Shown in pieces: positions 27,393 to 35,345 of a DNA stretch of 64,000 nt. The notes under the pieces were generated by a model. The model ran no database searches. It saw only the letters and a program-made list of their open reading frames with translations, and was not told where the DNA came from. The position numbers and the translations under genes were made by a program. Position 1 is the first letter of the stretch; the number at the start of each line of letters is the position of its first letter. Origin of the DNA: Rugosimonospora acidiphila (lineage in GTDB: Bacteria; Actinomycetota; Actinomycetes; Mycobacteriales; Micromonosporaceae); contig NZ_BAABJQ010000009.1 in assembly GCF_039543385.1 (NCBI RefSeq), positions 62,001 to 126,000 of the forward strand, in the 5' to 3' direction.

Positions 27393-27923
27393 CTACAGAG
27401 TGATCCAGTAGCGGCGCTTGACGCCCGCGTCGGTGGTGCGGACGTCCTCCAGGACGCCACCGTTGCGCTCGATGCTGCGCGCCGATCCGACATTGTCGTC
27501 GTCGCACGTGACGAGTACCCGATCCAGACCGAACGCACGGGCCTCGAGCAGAACCGCACCGAGGGCCCAGGTGGCCAAGCCACGTCTCCGGGCGGAGGGC
27601 CGGATGCTATAGCCGATGTGCCCGCCGACATCGAGCAGGAAGGCATTCAGATAGTGCCTGAGATCGATGGCTCCCAGGTAGCTGTCGCCCTCGACGATCC
27701 ACCAGTGGGTGGCGTGGACACGCCCTTCTCCCACGGCAACTGACCTGTCCGACTGCTGCCGCAGTTGCCCGACCCACGCCGCGAAAACCTCGGGGCTGTC
27801 GAGGTCGGCTACGGGTGCCAGACGCAAGCCGGTTCCGTCCTGGTGGGCACCTGGAGGCCACTCATCACGGGCCGCGAGCCATGAGGATTGGAGCCGACCT
27901 GTGGGTGTGATCAGTTCAGGCAT
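27393..27923 (-). CDS. GNAT N-acetyltransferase
   Basis: The 176-residue protein has the GNAT acetyl-CoA site SIRPSARRRGLATWALGAVLLEA (about residues 106-128). A conserved C-terminal half follows: LDRVLVTCDDDNVGSARSIERNGGVLED, with the Asn/Ser-Ile-Asn pattern of RimL-like enzymes. The 5' half carries THWWIVEGDSYLGAIDLRH, the beta4 region. The substrate is unknown. The frame is open far upstream, but the ATG at 27923 starts the recognisable protein; the ribosome-binding site is weak. It stands alone. Confidence 0.8.
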   Translation of the reverse strand: MPELITPTGRLQSSWLAARDEWPPGAHQDGTGLRLAPVADLDSPEVFAAWVGQLRQQSDRSVAVGEGRVHATHWWIVEGDSYLGAIDLRHYLNAFLLDVGGHIGYSIRPSARRRGLATWALGAVLLEARAFGLDRVLVTCDDDNVGSARSIERNGGVLEDVRTTDAGVKRRYWITL

Positions 27924-28195
27924 GCGCGCGACGATAACACTCGGCCGTCCCCGGCAATCAGGCGTTTCGCGCTGCCCCGATGAGACCGCGATTGAGCAAT
28001 GGGCGCGTGCCGCGCCGGCGTGCACATCGATAATCACACGCGTGTCCTTTGTCCGCGGGGCTGCCGCCCGGGTACGGCGGCACGGCACCGTGTGCACTGC
28101 ATACCGGGCCCGATGTTCACCGCGGACAGCCCGCTGACCGGTGCCCCATCGCGGTCGACTCCGGCGAATCGCTGGTTGCCGGCCCTCACCGATCG

Positions 28196-28252
28196 GCCGA
28201 GCCGTCGACCGGTCTGGCTCGGCACCTCTGGCGCCGCGCGGCGACCCCGACC
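28196..28252 (+). repeat. Dispersed repeat, copy A, with inverted arms
   Basis: GCCGAGCC (28196-28203) and GGCTCGGC (28216-28223) form an inverted repeat. From 28205 the core GACCGGTCTGGCTCGGC and the following TCTGGCGCCGCGC are about 90% identical over roughly 45 bp to the minus strand at 41883-41930, inside an S53 peptidase gene. Confidence 0.7.
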
Positions 28253-28285
28253 GGTCGCACCCTAACCCGACCGGTCGCACCCTAA
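28246..28285. repeat. 20-bp tandem duplication
   Basis: Two perfect adjacent copies of CCCGACCGGTCGCACCCTAA, each centred on the palindrome GACCGGTC, lie 88 bp upstream of the binding-protein start. They could be paired operators. Confidence 0.8.
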
Positions 28286-28373
28286 ACTGTCCAAGGTCAC
28301 GATCGAGAATTGTGATTGTATGAATATGCATCATTGTGATGGTTAACTCAGGTCGATCGGAGGGAGCACGTTC

Positions 28374-29405
28374 ATGGGGGTAACGAAACGCTCACCGGTA
28401 CGGGGGGTGGCGGCCCTGGCCATGCTGCTCGTGGCGGCGGTCGCCGGATGCTCGTCGAAGTCCGACGACACCGCGAGCCAAGCCAAGACGCCCGACAAGG
28501 TCGTCTATATCACTGGCTTCGGCAGCTTCGGGCGAGACGCGTACATCTGGGTTGCCAAGCAGAAGGGCTACTTCAAGGCCGCGAACATCGACGTGCAGAT
28601 CGAGCCGGGCAACGGCTCGAACAACGAGCGTGAGCTGGCCGCAGGGAAGGCACAGTTCAGCGCCATCGACCTGTCGGCCGCCATCCTGCAGATCAGCAAG
28701 GCCCCGTCACCGCTGGGCATCCGGGCGATCGCGGCCATCCAACAGAACTCGATGTCCGCCATCATGGCGCTGCCCGGCTCGGGCATCGCCCGCCCGCAGG
28801 ACCTGGCGGGCAAGACGATCGCCGTGACCCCGGGTGGCGTCGAGGAGCTGCTGTTCCCGAACTACGCCAAGCTGGCCGGCTTCGACGGCTCGAAGGTGAA
28901 GTTCGTCAGCTCCTCCGCCGCCCAGCTGCCGCAGATGCTGGCCACCAGCCAGGTCAACGCCATCTCGCAGTTCGTCGTCGGGCAGCCCACCGTGCAGGCG
29001 GTGGTGAAGAGCAAGTCGCTGACCGTGCTGCCGTACAGCGACTACATCAAGGACCTGTACGGCAACGCGCTGTTCACCACCACCTCACTGATCAAGAGCA
29101 ATCCGGACCTGGTCAAGCGGTTCCGTGACGCGCTGTTGAAGGGGCTCAACGACTCCCTGGCCGATCCCGACGGGGCCGGCAAAATCCTGCAACAGAACGT
29201 ACCCACCGCCAACGCCACCAGCGCGGCCGCCGAGCTGAGCCTGATGAAGCAGTACGTGCAGGGCACGGCGGGCGCGACGGTCGGTGGGCTGACCCCCGAC
29301 CGGGTCGGGCAGATGGTGGACACGCTGCACGACGCCGGTGCGATCCAGAAGACGGTCGACGCCGACACGATCGTCGACTTCGACCTGGTACCCAAGCAGG
29401 GCTGA
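28374..29405 (+). CDS. Orphan ABC binding lipoprotein, SsuA/TauA/NMT1-like
   Basis: The 343-residue protein has a lipoprotein signal (VAALAMLLVAAVAGC, Cys26), then the fold of nitrate/sulfonate/thiamine-precursor binding proteins. Characteristic stretches are GRDAYIWVAKQKGYFKAANIDVQIEPG near residue 55, IARPQDLAGKTIAVTPGG, and SQFVVGQPTVQAVV. Such proteins feed SsuBC/TauBC-type importers, but no permease or ATPase gene is adjacent, so its partners must lie elsewhere. GGAGGG is well placed before the ATG. The upstream DNA carries a 20-bp tandem repeat that may be regulatory. Confidence 0.85.
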   Translation: MGVTKRSPVRGVAALAMLLVAAVAGCSSKSDDTASQAKTPDKVVYITGFGSFGRDAYIWVAKQKGYFKAANIDVQIEPGNGSNNERELAAGKAQFSAIDLSAAILQISKAPSPLGIRAIAAIQQNSMSAIMALPGSGIARPQDLAGKTIAVTPGGVEELLFPNYAKLAGFDGSKVKFVSSSAAQLPQMLATSQVNAISQFVVGQPTVQAVVKSKSLTVLPYSDYIKDLYGNALFTTTSLIKSNPDLVKRFRDALLKGLNDSLADPDGAGKILQQNVPTANATSAAAELSLMKQYVQGTAGATVGGLTPDRVGQMVDTLHDAGAIQKTVDADTIVDFDLVPKQG

Positions 29406-29455
29406 CCCGCGCGACCGGCGCCTTTCGTCCGCAGTGGACGGAGGGCGCCGCGCCC

Positions 29456-29869
29456 TCAGGCGTCGAACTGGGTCCGCCAGGGGAACGGGGCGAGGTCGGG
29501 TTCCACCCAACCGGTCCGGGCCCGGTCGCCGGCCAGCGTGGACGACCGGTAGAAGCGGGTGAGCAGCCGCTTGTCCAGCAGCACCGCGTGCTGCTCGGCG
29601 AAGGTGTCGAAGTCGGCGGTGTCCGAGTGTTCGGCGTGATGGCCGACCAACTCCACCCAGGCCCGGCTGACCGTGACGTGATACTTCTGCGGCCTGCCCG
29701 CGTAGCGGGCGGTGCTCCGGATGCCCTCGCTGACCAGCGCCACCGCCTCGACGGTGCCGTACCGCCGGACGGCCAGCCAGGTCAGCTGCACGTGCTGGCG
29801 GTGCCCGAAGCGATCCGCGTGCGCCATCACCTGCGACATCAGGTCCTGGAACGCGCTCGCCCCGGTCAC
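29456..29869 (-). CDS. Uncharacterised 137-residue protein after a MarR gene
   Basis: I do not recognise a named family. The protein is soluble, rich in His, Arg and aromatic residues (FGHRQHVQLTWLAVRRYG, YHVTVSRAWVELVGHH, RTGWVEPDLAPFPWRTQFDA), with no signal peptide or metal-site motif that I can assign with confidence. Its GTG overlaps the stop of the MarR gene by 4 bp (GTGA), so the two are translated together and the regulator may control it. Confidence 0.7.
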   Translation of the reverse strand: MTGASAFQDLMSQVMAHADRFGHRQHVQLTWLAVRRYGTVEAVALVSEGIRSTARYAGRPQKYHVTVSRAWVELVGHHAEHSDTADFDTFAEQHAVLLDKRLLTRFYRSSTLAGDRARTGWVEPDLAPFPWRTQFDA

Positions 29870-30300
29870 GACGCCCCCGCCACCAGCGCGCGCAGCACCT
29901 CGTGGAAGCCGGCCAGCGTCGCGGCCGGCAACTCGCCCAGCGCGCGGCGCTCCAGGTCGGCGAGGGCCTGGTGGATGGCCTCCGCCGCGACCCGGCCGGA
30001 CTCGGTCAGCTCGACCAGGACCGAGCGCCGGTCGCCGGCGAGGGCGCCCCGGGTGATGTGCCCCCGGCGTTCGAGCCGGTCGAGCACGCTGGTCAGCGTC
30101 GTCGGCCGGGTGCCGGCCCGCGCGGCCAGTTGGGAGACGGTGCGGCCCGGGCCGTCGGCGAGATTCGCCAGGGCGTTGATCTCGGACGCGGTCAGGTCGA
30201 GGTCGACCAGTTCGCTGGTGAGCCGGTGCAGGGTCGCGTGGGTGGCGCGCTGCAGCGCCAGCAGTGCGGACCGGTCCGGCGTCGCGTTATCGGTTACCAC
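29866..30300 (-). CDS. MarR family transcriptional regulator
   Basis: The 144-residue protein has the MarR winged helix-turn-helix: LTASEINALANLADGPGRTVSQLAARAGTRPTTLTSVLDRLERRGHITRGALAGDRRSVLVELTESGR, with the typical DxRS wing (GDRRS). The C-terminal dimerisation helix is ALGELPAATLAGFHEVLRALV. The frame is open upstream to 30561, but the GTG at 30300 gives the normal family length and lies 8 nt after a good -10 hexamer, suggesting a leaderless message. It heads a two-gene operon with the small protein downstream. The ligand is unknown. Confidence 0.85.
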   Translation of the reverse strand: MVTDNATPDRSALLALQRATHATLHRLTSELVDLDLTASEINALANLADGPGRTVSQLAARAGTRPTTLTSVLDRLERRGHITRGALAGDRRSVLVELTESGRVAAEAIHQALADLERRALGELPAATLAGFHEVLRALVAGAS

Positions 30301-30308
30301 GATTTCGG

Positions 30309-30337
30309 ATAGTACGAGATCGTCGCAACGATGGCAA
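30309..30337 (-). promoter_or_regulatory. Promoter of the MarR gene (leaderless)
   Basis: On the minus strand TTGCCA (30332-30337), a 17-bp spacer and TACTAT (30309-30314) form a near-consensus housekeeping promoter. The predicted start falls within about 3 nt of the GTG at 30300, and no ribosome-binding site is present. Confidence 0.65.
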
Positions 30338-30354
30338 TGGATGCGGAAGGTAGT

Positions 30355-30405
30355 GGATACGGGAGGGCGATGGATACGGGAGGGCGATGGATACGGGAGG
30401 GCGAT
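30355..30405. repeat. 17-bp tandem repeat, three copies
   Basis: Three perfect copies of GGATACGGGAGGGCGAT lie between the end of the LarA-like gene and the MarR promoter, with a decayed fourth unit on the left. The unit length is not a multiple of three. Confidence 0.9.
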
Positions 30406-30434
30406 GGCTGCGCGGCCCGATGGGGTGGCACGGC

Positions 30435-31838
30435 TCAGGCGTGGGGTAGGAACCCGGCCGGGAGGGCTCCGTGCGCGTCGAACGGCAACGCGAACGGCTC
30501 GCCCGCGTCCGGTTCCACGCCGTCGTCGAGCCCGGACCACAGCGCCTCGCTGACCGCGCACACCTGGGTGTGCAGCGTGTCCCGGATCCAGACCAGCCTC
30601 GGCCGGCGGGCCGCCTCCGGGCCGCAGACGGCCAGCGCGGCGACGATGGCGTCCCGGTCCGTCGGCAGCACCACCGGCAGCCGGCCACGCCGCAGCCCCG
30701 CCCAGCCGGCGGTCATCACGTTGAGGTAGAAGGCGTCCAGGTCGATCCCCGACACCAGCCTGGCCGGTACGAAGTCGGCCAGCCCCACACCGATCGCGTT
30801 GCCGTGGGACGCCTCGGTGAGGTTCAGCGCCACCACCGCCCGCACCGGTGCCGGGTCCGGCTCGGCCAGCCCCGGTACCAGCCAGCGCCCGATCACGTTG
30901 GGATCCATCCCGGTACCGCTGATGTCCTTGCCCATCCGCGACACCACGAGCACGTCGATGCCGCCCTCGACCGGCAGCCGGGGCAGCGAGCGTCGAGCCA
31001 GCTCCAGCAGTTCCCGTTCGCCGGCCCGGCCGATGTCCCCCGGCACCAGGCCGCGCACCACCAGCGTCTCGTCGAACTCGTCCTCCACCACGGCCAGCGC
31101 GCCCAGCAGGTACCGGTCGGCCAGGTACCGGCCCACCGCGGGCATCGTCTCGCGCAGCCCCTCGATCCCCCGGCCGTGCAGTTCCTGCGCGCCGGCCTGC
31201 TTGCCCAGCCCGATGGCGGCCAGCTTCGCCGCCCCGCTCTCGATGCCGCCCCGGAAGTCGGTGTGCGGCTTGACCCGGGCCACCAGGAACGCCCGACCCG
31301 CCCGGGCCACGTACCGGTCGAGGTGCACCGGCACGCCGTCGACCTCACCCACCACCTCGGTGTCCATGCCGGCCCGCACCGGTACGCCCAGCCGCTGCTC
31401 GGTGATGCCGTACCCGGCCAGCACCGCGGCCTGTCCCTCGGCGGTACCGCCGCCGTGGCTGCCCATCGCGGGCACGATGAACGGCGCGAAGCCGGCCCGG
31501 CGCAGCTCGTCCACTGCCGCCGCCACCAGCTCCGCCAGGTGCGCGATGCCCCGGCTGCCCACGGCCACCGCGACCGGCGCACCGTCGCCCGCCGCGCCAC
31601 TCTCCGCCGCACCGATCCCCGCCGCACCGCGCCGCGGCCCGCCAATCCCCGCCGCGCCGCCGATGGCGCGGCGCACCTCGGCCCGCGCCACGCCGTCGAG
31701 GTCGGCGATCCGCGACGGGGCACCCCGCCGCCGCACCAACCGCATGCTGGGCAGCCGCACCCGGGCGCCCACCCGCGCGACCAGGTCGCTGCGCCGTGGG
31801 TCGGAGGTCCAGCCCGCGCGGTCCGGCCCGGAGGTCAT
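30435..31838 (-). CDS. LarA-like nickel-pincer isomerase (lactate racemase family)
   Basis: The 467-residue protein belongs to the LarA/DUF2088 family, which racemises or epimerises 2-hydroxyacids with a nickel-pincer nucleotide. Seen motifs: AVGSRGIAHL, PAMGSHGGGTAEGQ (His128), ARVKPHTDFRGGIESGAAKLA (His192, Lys205) and IGLGKQAGAQELHG (His221). The 16-residue spacing from Lys205 to His221 equals that between the cofactor-attached Lys and nickel-binding His of characterised LarA as I recall it; the upstream His spacing is 3 residues longer. Residues 60-88 are an Ala/Gly low-complexity insert. It is the last gene of an operon with a hydroxyacid dehydrogenase (ATGA overlap) and a DUF1537 kinase, so a C4 sugar acid is the likely substrate; this is inference. 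Cofactor-building LarB, LarC and LarE are not in the window. Confidence 0.82.
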   Translation of the reverse strand: MTSGPDRAGWTSDPRRSDLVARVGARVRLPSMRLVRRRGAPSRIADLDGVARAEVRRAIGGAAGIGGPRRGAAGIGAAESGAAGDGAPVAVAVGSRGIAHLAELVAAAVDELRRAGFAPFIVPAMGSHGGGTAEGQAAVLAGYGITEQRLGVPVRAGMDTEVVGEVDGVPVHLDRYVARAGRAFLVARVKPHTDFRGGIESGAAKLAAIGLGKQAGAQELHGRGIEGLRETMPAVGRYLADRYLLGALAVVEDEFDETLVVRGLVPGDIGRAGERELLELARRSLPRLPVEGGIDVLVVSRMGKDISGTGMDPNVIGRWLVPGLAEPDPAPVRAVVALNLTEASHGNAIGVGLADFVPARLVSGIDLDAFYLNVMTAGWAGLRRGRLPVVLPTDRDAIVAALAVCGPEAARRPRLVWIRDTLHTQVCAVSEALWSGLDDGVEPDAGEPFALPFDAHGALPAGFLPHA

Positions 31839-32713
31839 GCCACACCACCGCCGCGGGCGATTTCGATCAGGACCGAGTCATCCCGGCGGCCCAGGCCGGC
31901 CCGGGCGCCCGCCTCGTAGCGGCGCTGCGCCGCGCCGGCCAGCGGCGCCTCGAACCCGTGCGCCCGCGCGGTCCGCAGGACCAGGTCCATGTCCTTGACG
32001 AACACGTCCAGCGCGCTGCGCACGTCGTCGTGGGTCTCGGCCAGCATCCGTTCGCCCCGGTCGTCCAGCATGAACGAGGCCGCCGCGCCGTGCCGCACGG
32101 TCTCCCAGCAGGCTCGCGCGTCCAGGCCGGCCGCCTCGGCGAAGGCCAGCGCCTCGGCCGCCGCGGCGATGTGCACCCCGCAGAGCAGCTGGTTGACCAG
32201 CTTCATCCGCTGGCCGTCGCCGGGCGCCGGCCCGACCGTCGGCGCCTGCCGGGCCAGCGCGTCCAGCAGCGGCGCCAGCGCGGCGAGTGGGGCCGGCGCG
32301 CCGCTCGCCATGATGAGCAGGTCGCCGGTGGCGGCCCGCCCAGTACCGCCCGACACCGGCGCGTCGATCAGCTCCACGCCCAGCGCCGCCAGTCGCCGCG
32401 CCCAGTCGACGACCGCCTCCGGCCCGACGGTCGCCATCAGCGCCACGACGGCGTCGGGCGCCAGCGACGCGGCGGCGCCCCGCTCGCCGAACAGCACCTC
32501 CTCGACCTGCGCCGGGGTGGCCACCATGACGACCACCGCCTCGGCGCCGGTCACCGCCGCCCGGGCCGAGGCGGCCGCGGACCCGCCCGCCGCCGCCAGC
32601 GCCGACATCCGCGCCGGGTCGAGGTCGTACCCGCTGACCTCGTGCCCGGCGCGCGACAGGCACGCCGCCATCGGGCCGCCCATGGCGCCGAGCCCCAGCC
32701 AACCGACTCGCAT
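31835..32713 (-). CDS. Beta-hydroxyacid (tetronate-type) dehydrogenase
   Basis: The 292-residue protein is a 3-hydroxyisobutyrate dehydrogenase-family enzyme. It has the NAD(P) loop GLGAMGGPMA at the N-terminus, the substrate loop ELIDAPVSGGTGRAATGDLLIM and the catalytic Lys in GQRMKLVNQLLCG. In DUF1537 clusters such enzymes (LtnD/OtnD type) oxidise L-threonate or a similar tetronate at C2 or C3 before phosphorylation. It begins 2 bp after the kinase stop and overlaps the LarA-like start, so all three are one operon. Exact substrate and stereochemistry cannot be read from the sequence. Confidence 0.88.
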   Translation of the reverse strand: MRVGWLGLGAMGGPMAACLSRAGHEVSGYDLDPARMSALAAAGGSAAASARAAVTGAEAVVVMVATPAQVEEVLFGERGAAASLAPDAVVALMATVGPEAVVDWARRLAALGVELIDAPVSGGTGRAATGDLLIMASGAPAPLAALAPLLDALARQAPTVGPAPGDGQRMKLVNQLLCGVHIAAAAEALAFAEAAGLDARACWETVRHGAAASFMLDDRGERMLAETHDDVRSALDVFVKDMDLVLRTARAHGFEAPLAGAAQRRYEAGARAGLGRRDDSVLIEIARGGGVA

Positions 32714-32715
32714 CC

Positions 32716-34212
32716 CTACCCACCCGCCTCTGCGCTCATCCGTGCCACCACGTCCGCCAGCGCCCGCTCGTCGCCGACGTTGCCGGCGAACACGACGTAC
32801 GGCCGGCCGACCGCCCGTTCACGCGCCGACACCGGCCGGTACAGCGAGACCATGCCCTCGAAGAGTTGCCCGGCCACCTCGGCGCGGCGGATGCCCAGCC
32901 CGCTGACGGCCACGTCGTGCGAGGTGATGCCGCCCTTGGCCAGCACCCACGACGGGCCGGCCGCCAGCGCCCGGCGCACCACGTCCGCCACGGCCGCGGA
33001 TACCCTCCGCGCGATGCTCAGGCCGGCGTCGCCGATCGCGCCGCCGACCAGGGTGCGGCTGGTCAGCAGCAGGACGTCGGAGCGGCTCAGCCCCTCGGTC
33101 ACCCGGGCCGCGGCCCGCGCCACGTACGCCGCCGGATCGCCGGATGCCAGCAGCTCCGGCACGTCCAGCTCGACCGGGATGACGTCGCACCGGGAGCGCA
33201 GGGCCTCGACCTGCCGGCTGGTCTGCCCGACGTGCGACCCGACCACGATCAGGCCGTGCCCGCCCGGGTGGCCGCCGGGCCAGATCTGCGCCCCGGTCAG
33301 CGCCGGCTTGGGCTCCTGGCCGTCCAGGGCACGTACGAACGACGGTCCGGTGCGGTAGAGCAGCGATTTGCCGGTCGCCTCGACGTTCAGCGCGGCCAGC
33401 GCGACCGTCTCCAGGTCGGCGTAGTCCAGCGCGTTGACCACCACCAGGTCGCCGGGGCCGACGCCGTCCAGCAGCTCGGCCACCCGGTCGGGTCCGCCGC
33501 GACGGATGTCGGTCAGGCCGATGGAGTGGACCCGGTGCTCCGCGACGGCGCCCCGGCCGGCCGCCACGAGGAACTCGCGCAGGTTCGACGTGCCGTACCC
33601 GAATGTCGCGTCCCGCGCGAACTCGGTCTCGCTCACCGGCACGAAGCGCTCGCCGATCCGGGCCCAGTGCACGTCCCCCGCGGTGACCCGGCCGGCCTCC
33701 AGGTAGGTCGGCACGAACAGCACCGCGTCGTGGCCGCGCCCCACCGCCGCGCGGCGGGCCCGATCCAGCGCCCCGATCTCGGCCAGCACGTGCCCGCGCA
33801 GCGTGGAGTCGCTGCGGCTGACCAGGTCGATCGGTCGTCCGGCCCGGGCGGCGAGGGCAAGCAGGTCGCCCGCCACCGACTCGGCCAGCGCCACCGCGTC
33901 GGGCTCGGCGAGACTGCGGGTGTTGGTCAGCACGAACGCGGTGGGCGCCGGGCCCGCCAGGGCCCGCTCGGACTCGGCCGGGTCGGGCACGGTCACCACC
34001 TGGACGCCGTGCACCGACTGCGATCCGGTCGGGTCGTCGTCCAACACCCCGATCATCCGGCCGGCCTGGACCCTCAGCGCCCGGATGCGGGCGCGCAGGT
34101 CGGCACCGTCGGGCACCGGCGGCACCTCGCCCCAGGGAAGGCGTTCGGGCTGCTCACCCGAGCCGCGGCCCGGCTCGGCCGGGCTGTCCCGCAGCGCCCG
34201 TGCGTCCGTCAT
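32716..34212 (-). CDS. Four-carbon acid sugar kinase (DUF1537, OtnK/DtnK/DenK family)
   Basis: The 498-residue kinase has the DUF1537 N-terminal domain (GVLDDDPTGSQSVHGVQVVTV, VLTNTRSL, LVSRSDSTLRGH) and the nucleotide-binding C-terminal domain (GLIVVGSHVGQTSRQVEAL, WVLAKGGITSHDVAVSGLGIRRAEVAGQ). The family phosphorylates 3-oxo-tetronates or tetronates at O4 with ATP in acid-sugar catabolism. The ATG at 34212 is chosen because AGGGG lies before it; 34227 is an upstream alternative. It heads an operon with a dehydrogenase and a LarA-like isomerase and is divergent from a DenD-like dehydrogenase. The aldolase/decarboxylase and isomerase that usually finish the pathway are not in the window. Confidence 0.9.
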   Translation of the reverse strand: MTDARALRDSPAEPGRGSGEQPERLPWGEVPPVPDGADLRARIRALRVQAGRMIGVLDDDPTGSQSVHGVQVVTVPDPAESERALAGPAPTAFVLTNTRSLAEPDAVALAESVAGDLLALAARAGRPIDLVSRSDSTLRGHVLAEIGALDRARRAAVGRGHDAVLFVPTYLEAGRVTAGDVHWARIGERFVPVSETEFARDATFGYGTSNLREFLVAAGRGAVAEHRVHSIGLTDIRRGGPDRVAELLDGVGPGDLVVVNALDYADLETVALAALNVEATGKSLLYRTGPSFVRALDGQEPKPALTGAQIWPGGHPGGHGLIVVGSHVGQTSRQVEALRSRCDVIPVELDVPELLASGDPAAYVARAAARVTEGLSRSDVLLLTSRTLVGGAIGDAGLSIARRVSAAVADVVRRALAAGPSWVLAKGGITSHDVAVSGLGIRRAEVAGQLFEGMVSLYRPVSARERAVGRPYVVFAGNVGDERALADVVARMSAEAGG

Positions 34213-34282
34213 CGAATCCCCTTCCAAGATCTAGACTCGGAATCGGTCGTCAGGCGTTCGACGCGTAGCGATGAAGCAGATT

Positions 34283-34299
34283 ATAGGCTGCATTCCTAT
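34283..34299. promoter_or_regulatory. Inverted repeat between denD-like and kinase genes
   Basis: ATAGG-N7-CCTAT lies in the 99-bp gap between the divergent genes, 5 bp before the AGGAGG ribosome-binding site of the dehydrogenase gene. It is a candidate operator for coordinate control of both transcripts. Confidence 0.4.
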
Positions 34300-34311
34300 C
34301 AAGGAGGACCT

Positions 34312-35283
34312 GTGAACATCGTCATCACCGGCGGCTCCGGCTTCCTCGGTGCGCGCCTGGCCCGGACGATCCTGGCGAAAGGATCGCTCGCCCGCGACGG
34401 CGCGCCGCCCACCCCGGTCGACCGGCTCACCCTGCTGGACCGGGTCGCGCCGCCGCCCGACCTGGCCGCCGATCCACGGGTACGCACGGTGCGCGGTGAG
34501 CTGGTCGACTCGCTGGACGCGCTGGCCGGCGCCCACCTCGTGTTCCATCTGGCCGCCGCGGTCAGCGCGGAGTGCGAGGCCGACTTCGACCTGGGCATCG
34601 AGGCCAACCTGCGGGCCGGGTACGCGCTGTTCGAGGCGTGCCGGTCGCTGCCCGAGCGGGTCACCCTGGTGTTCGCCAGTTCGCTGGCGGTATACGGGCA
34701 GTGGCCGGGCCGGCCGCTACCCGAGGTGGTCACCGACGCCACCCTGCCAACCCCGCGCACCAGCTACGGCACCCAGAAGTTCATCCTCGAACAGCTGCTG
34801 ACCGACTACACCCGCAAGGGCTTCATCGACGGCCGGCCGGTGCGGCTGATGACGGTCAGCGTGCGGCCGGGCCGGCCCAACGGTGCCGCCTCCGGCTTCC
34901 TGTCCGGCATCATCCGCGAGCCGCTGGCCGGGCAGCGCGCCGTCTGCCCGGTGCCGGCACCCACCGCGGTCGCGCTGTCCTCCCCGGCGCGCACCATCGA
35001 GGGCCTGCTGCGGGTGGCCGCGGTGTCCATGGAGGACTTCGGCGCACCGGTGGCGATGAACCTTCCGGCGGTGCGTACCACCGTGGCCGACATGGTGGCC
35101 GCGCTCGCGGAGGTGGCCGGCAAGCGGGCCGCCGACCTCATCGACTGGGCGCCCGACCCCGACATCGAGGCCATCGTGACGAGCTGGCCCGCGCGCTTCG
35201 ACACCGCGCGGGCGCACCGGCTGGGCCTGGCCGCCGATCCGGACTTCGCGTCGATCGTGCGGGCGTTCGTCGAGGATCGATAG
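34312..35283 (+). CDS. denD: DenD-like D-erythronate dehydrogenase (extended SDR)
   Basis: The 323-residue protein is an NAD-dependent epimerase/dehydratase-fold enzyme with the cofactor loop ITGGSGFLGARLA at the N-terminus. The catalytic Ser is in FASSLAVYG and the Tyr-Lys pair in SYGTQKFILEQLL. The RPVRLMTVSVRPGRPNGAASGF and PARTIEGLLRVAAV stretches match the DenD subgroup, which oxidises D-erythronate to 2-oxotetronate. Being divergent from a DUF1537 kinase strengthens that reading. The symbol is by similarity and context only. AGGAGG stands 4 bp before the GTG. Confidence 0.8.
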   Translation: MNIVITGGSGFLGARLARTILAKGSLARDGAPPTPVDRLTLLDRVAPPPDLAADPRVRTVRGELVDSLDALAGAHLVFHLAAAVSAECEADFDLGIEANLRAGYALFEACRSLPERVTLVFASSLAVYGQWPGRPLPEVVTDATLPTPRTSYGTQKFILEQLLTDYTRKGFIDGRPVRLMTVSVRPGRPNGAASGFLSGIIREPLAGQRAVCPVPAPTAVALSSPARTIEGLLRVAAVSMEDFGAPVAMNLPAVRTTVADMVAALAEVAGKRAADLIDWAPDPDIEAIVTSWPARFDTARAHRLGLAADPDFASIVRAFVEDR

Positions 35284-35345
35284 GCTCGGTGGCGCGACCA
35301 GGCCGCCAGCCGCCGGGGAAAGGTTCCCGACCGTGCGGTGGGATG

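Larger units (their letters stand above)
27924..28373. other. Intergenic region with repeats
   Basis: This 450-bp gap between divergent genes holds the dispersed repeat copy (from 28196), a 20-bp tandem duplication (28246-28285) and an AT-richer stretch (28300-28345) that is likely to carry the promoter of the binding-protein gene. I see no protein-coding signal in it. Confidence 0.5.

Noticed and set aside
30331..30729. Plus-strand frame through the 17-bp repeats
   Set aside because: It reads antisense into the LarA-like gene and its sequence is only repeat and shadow.
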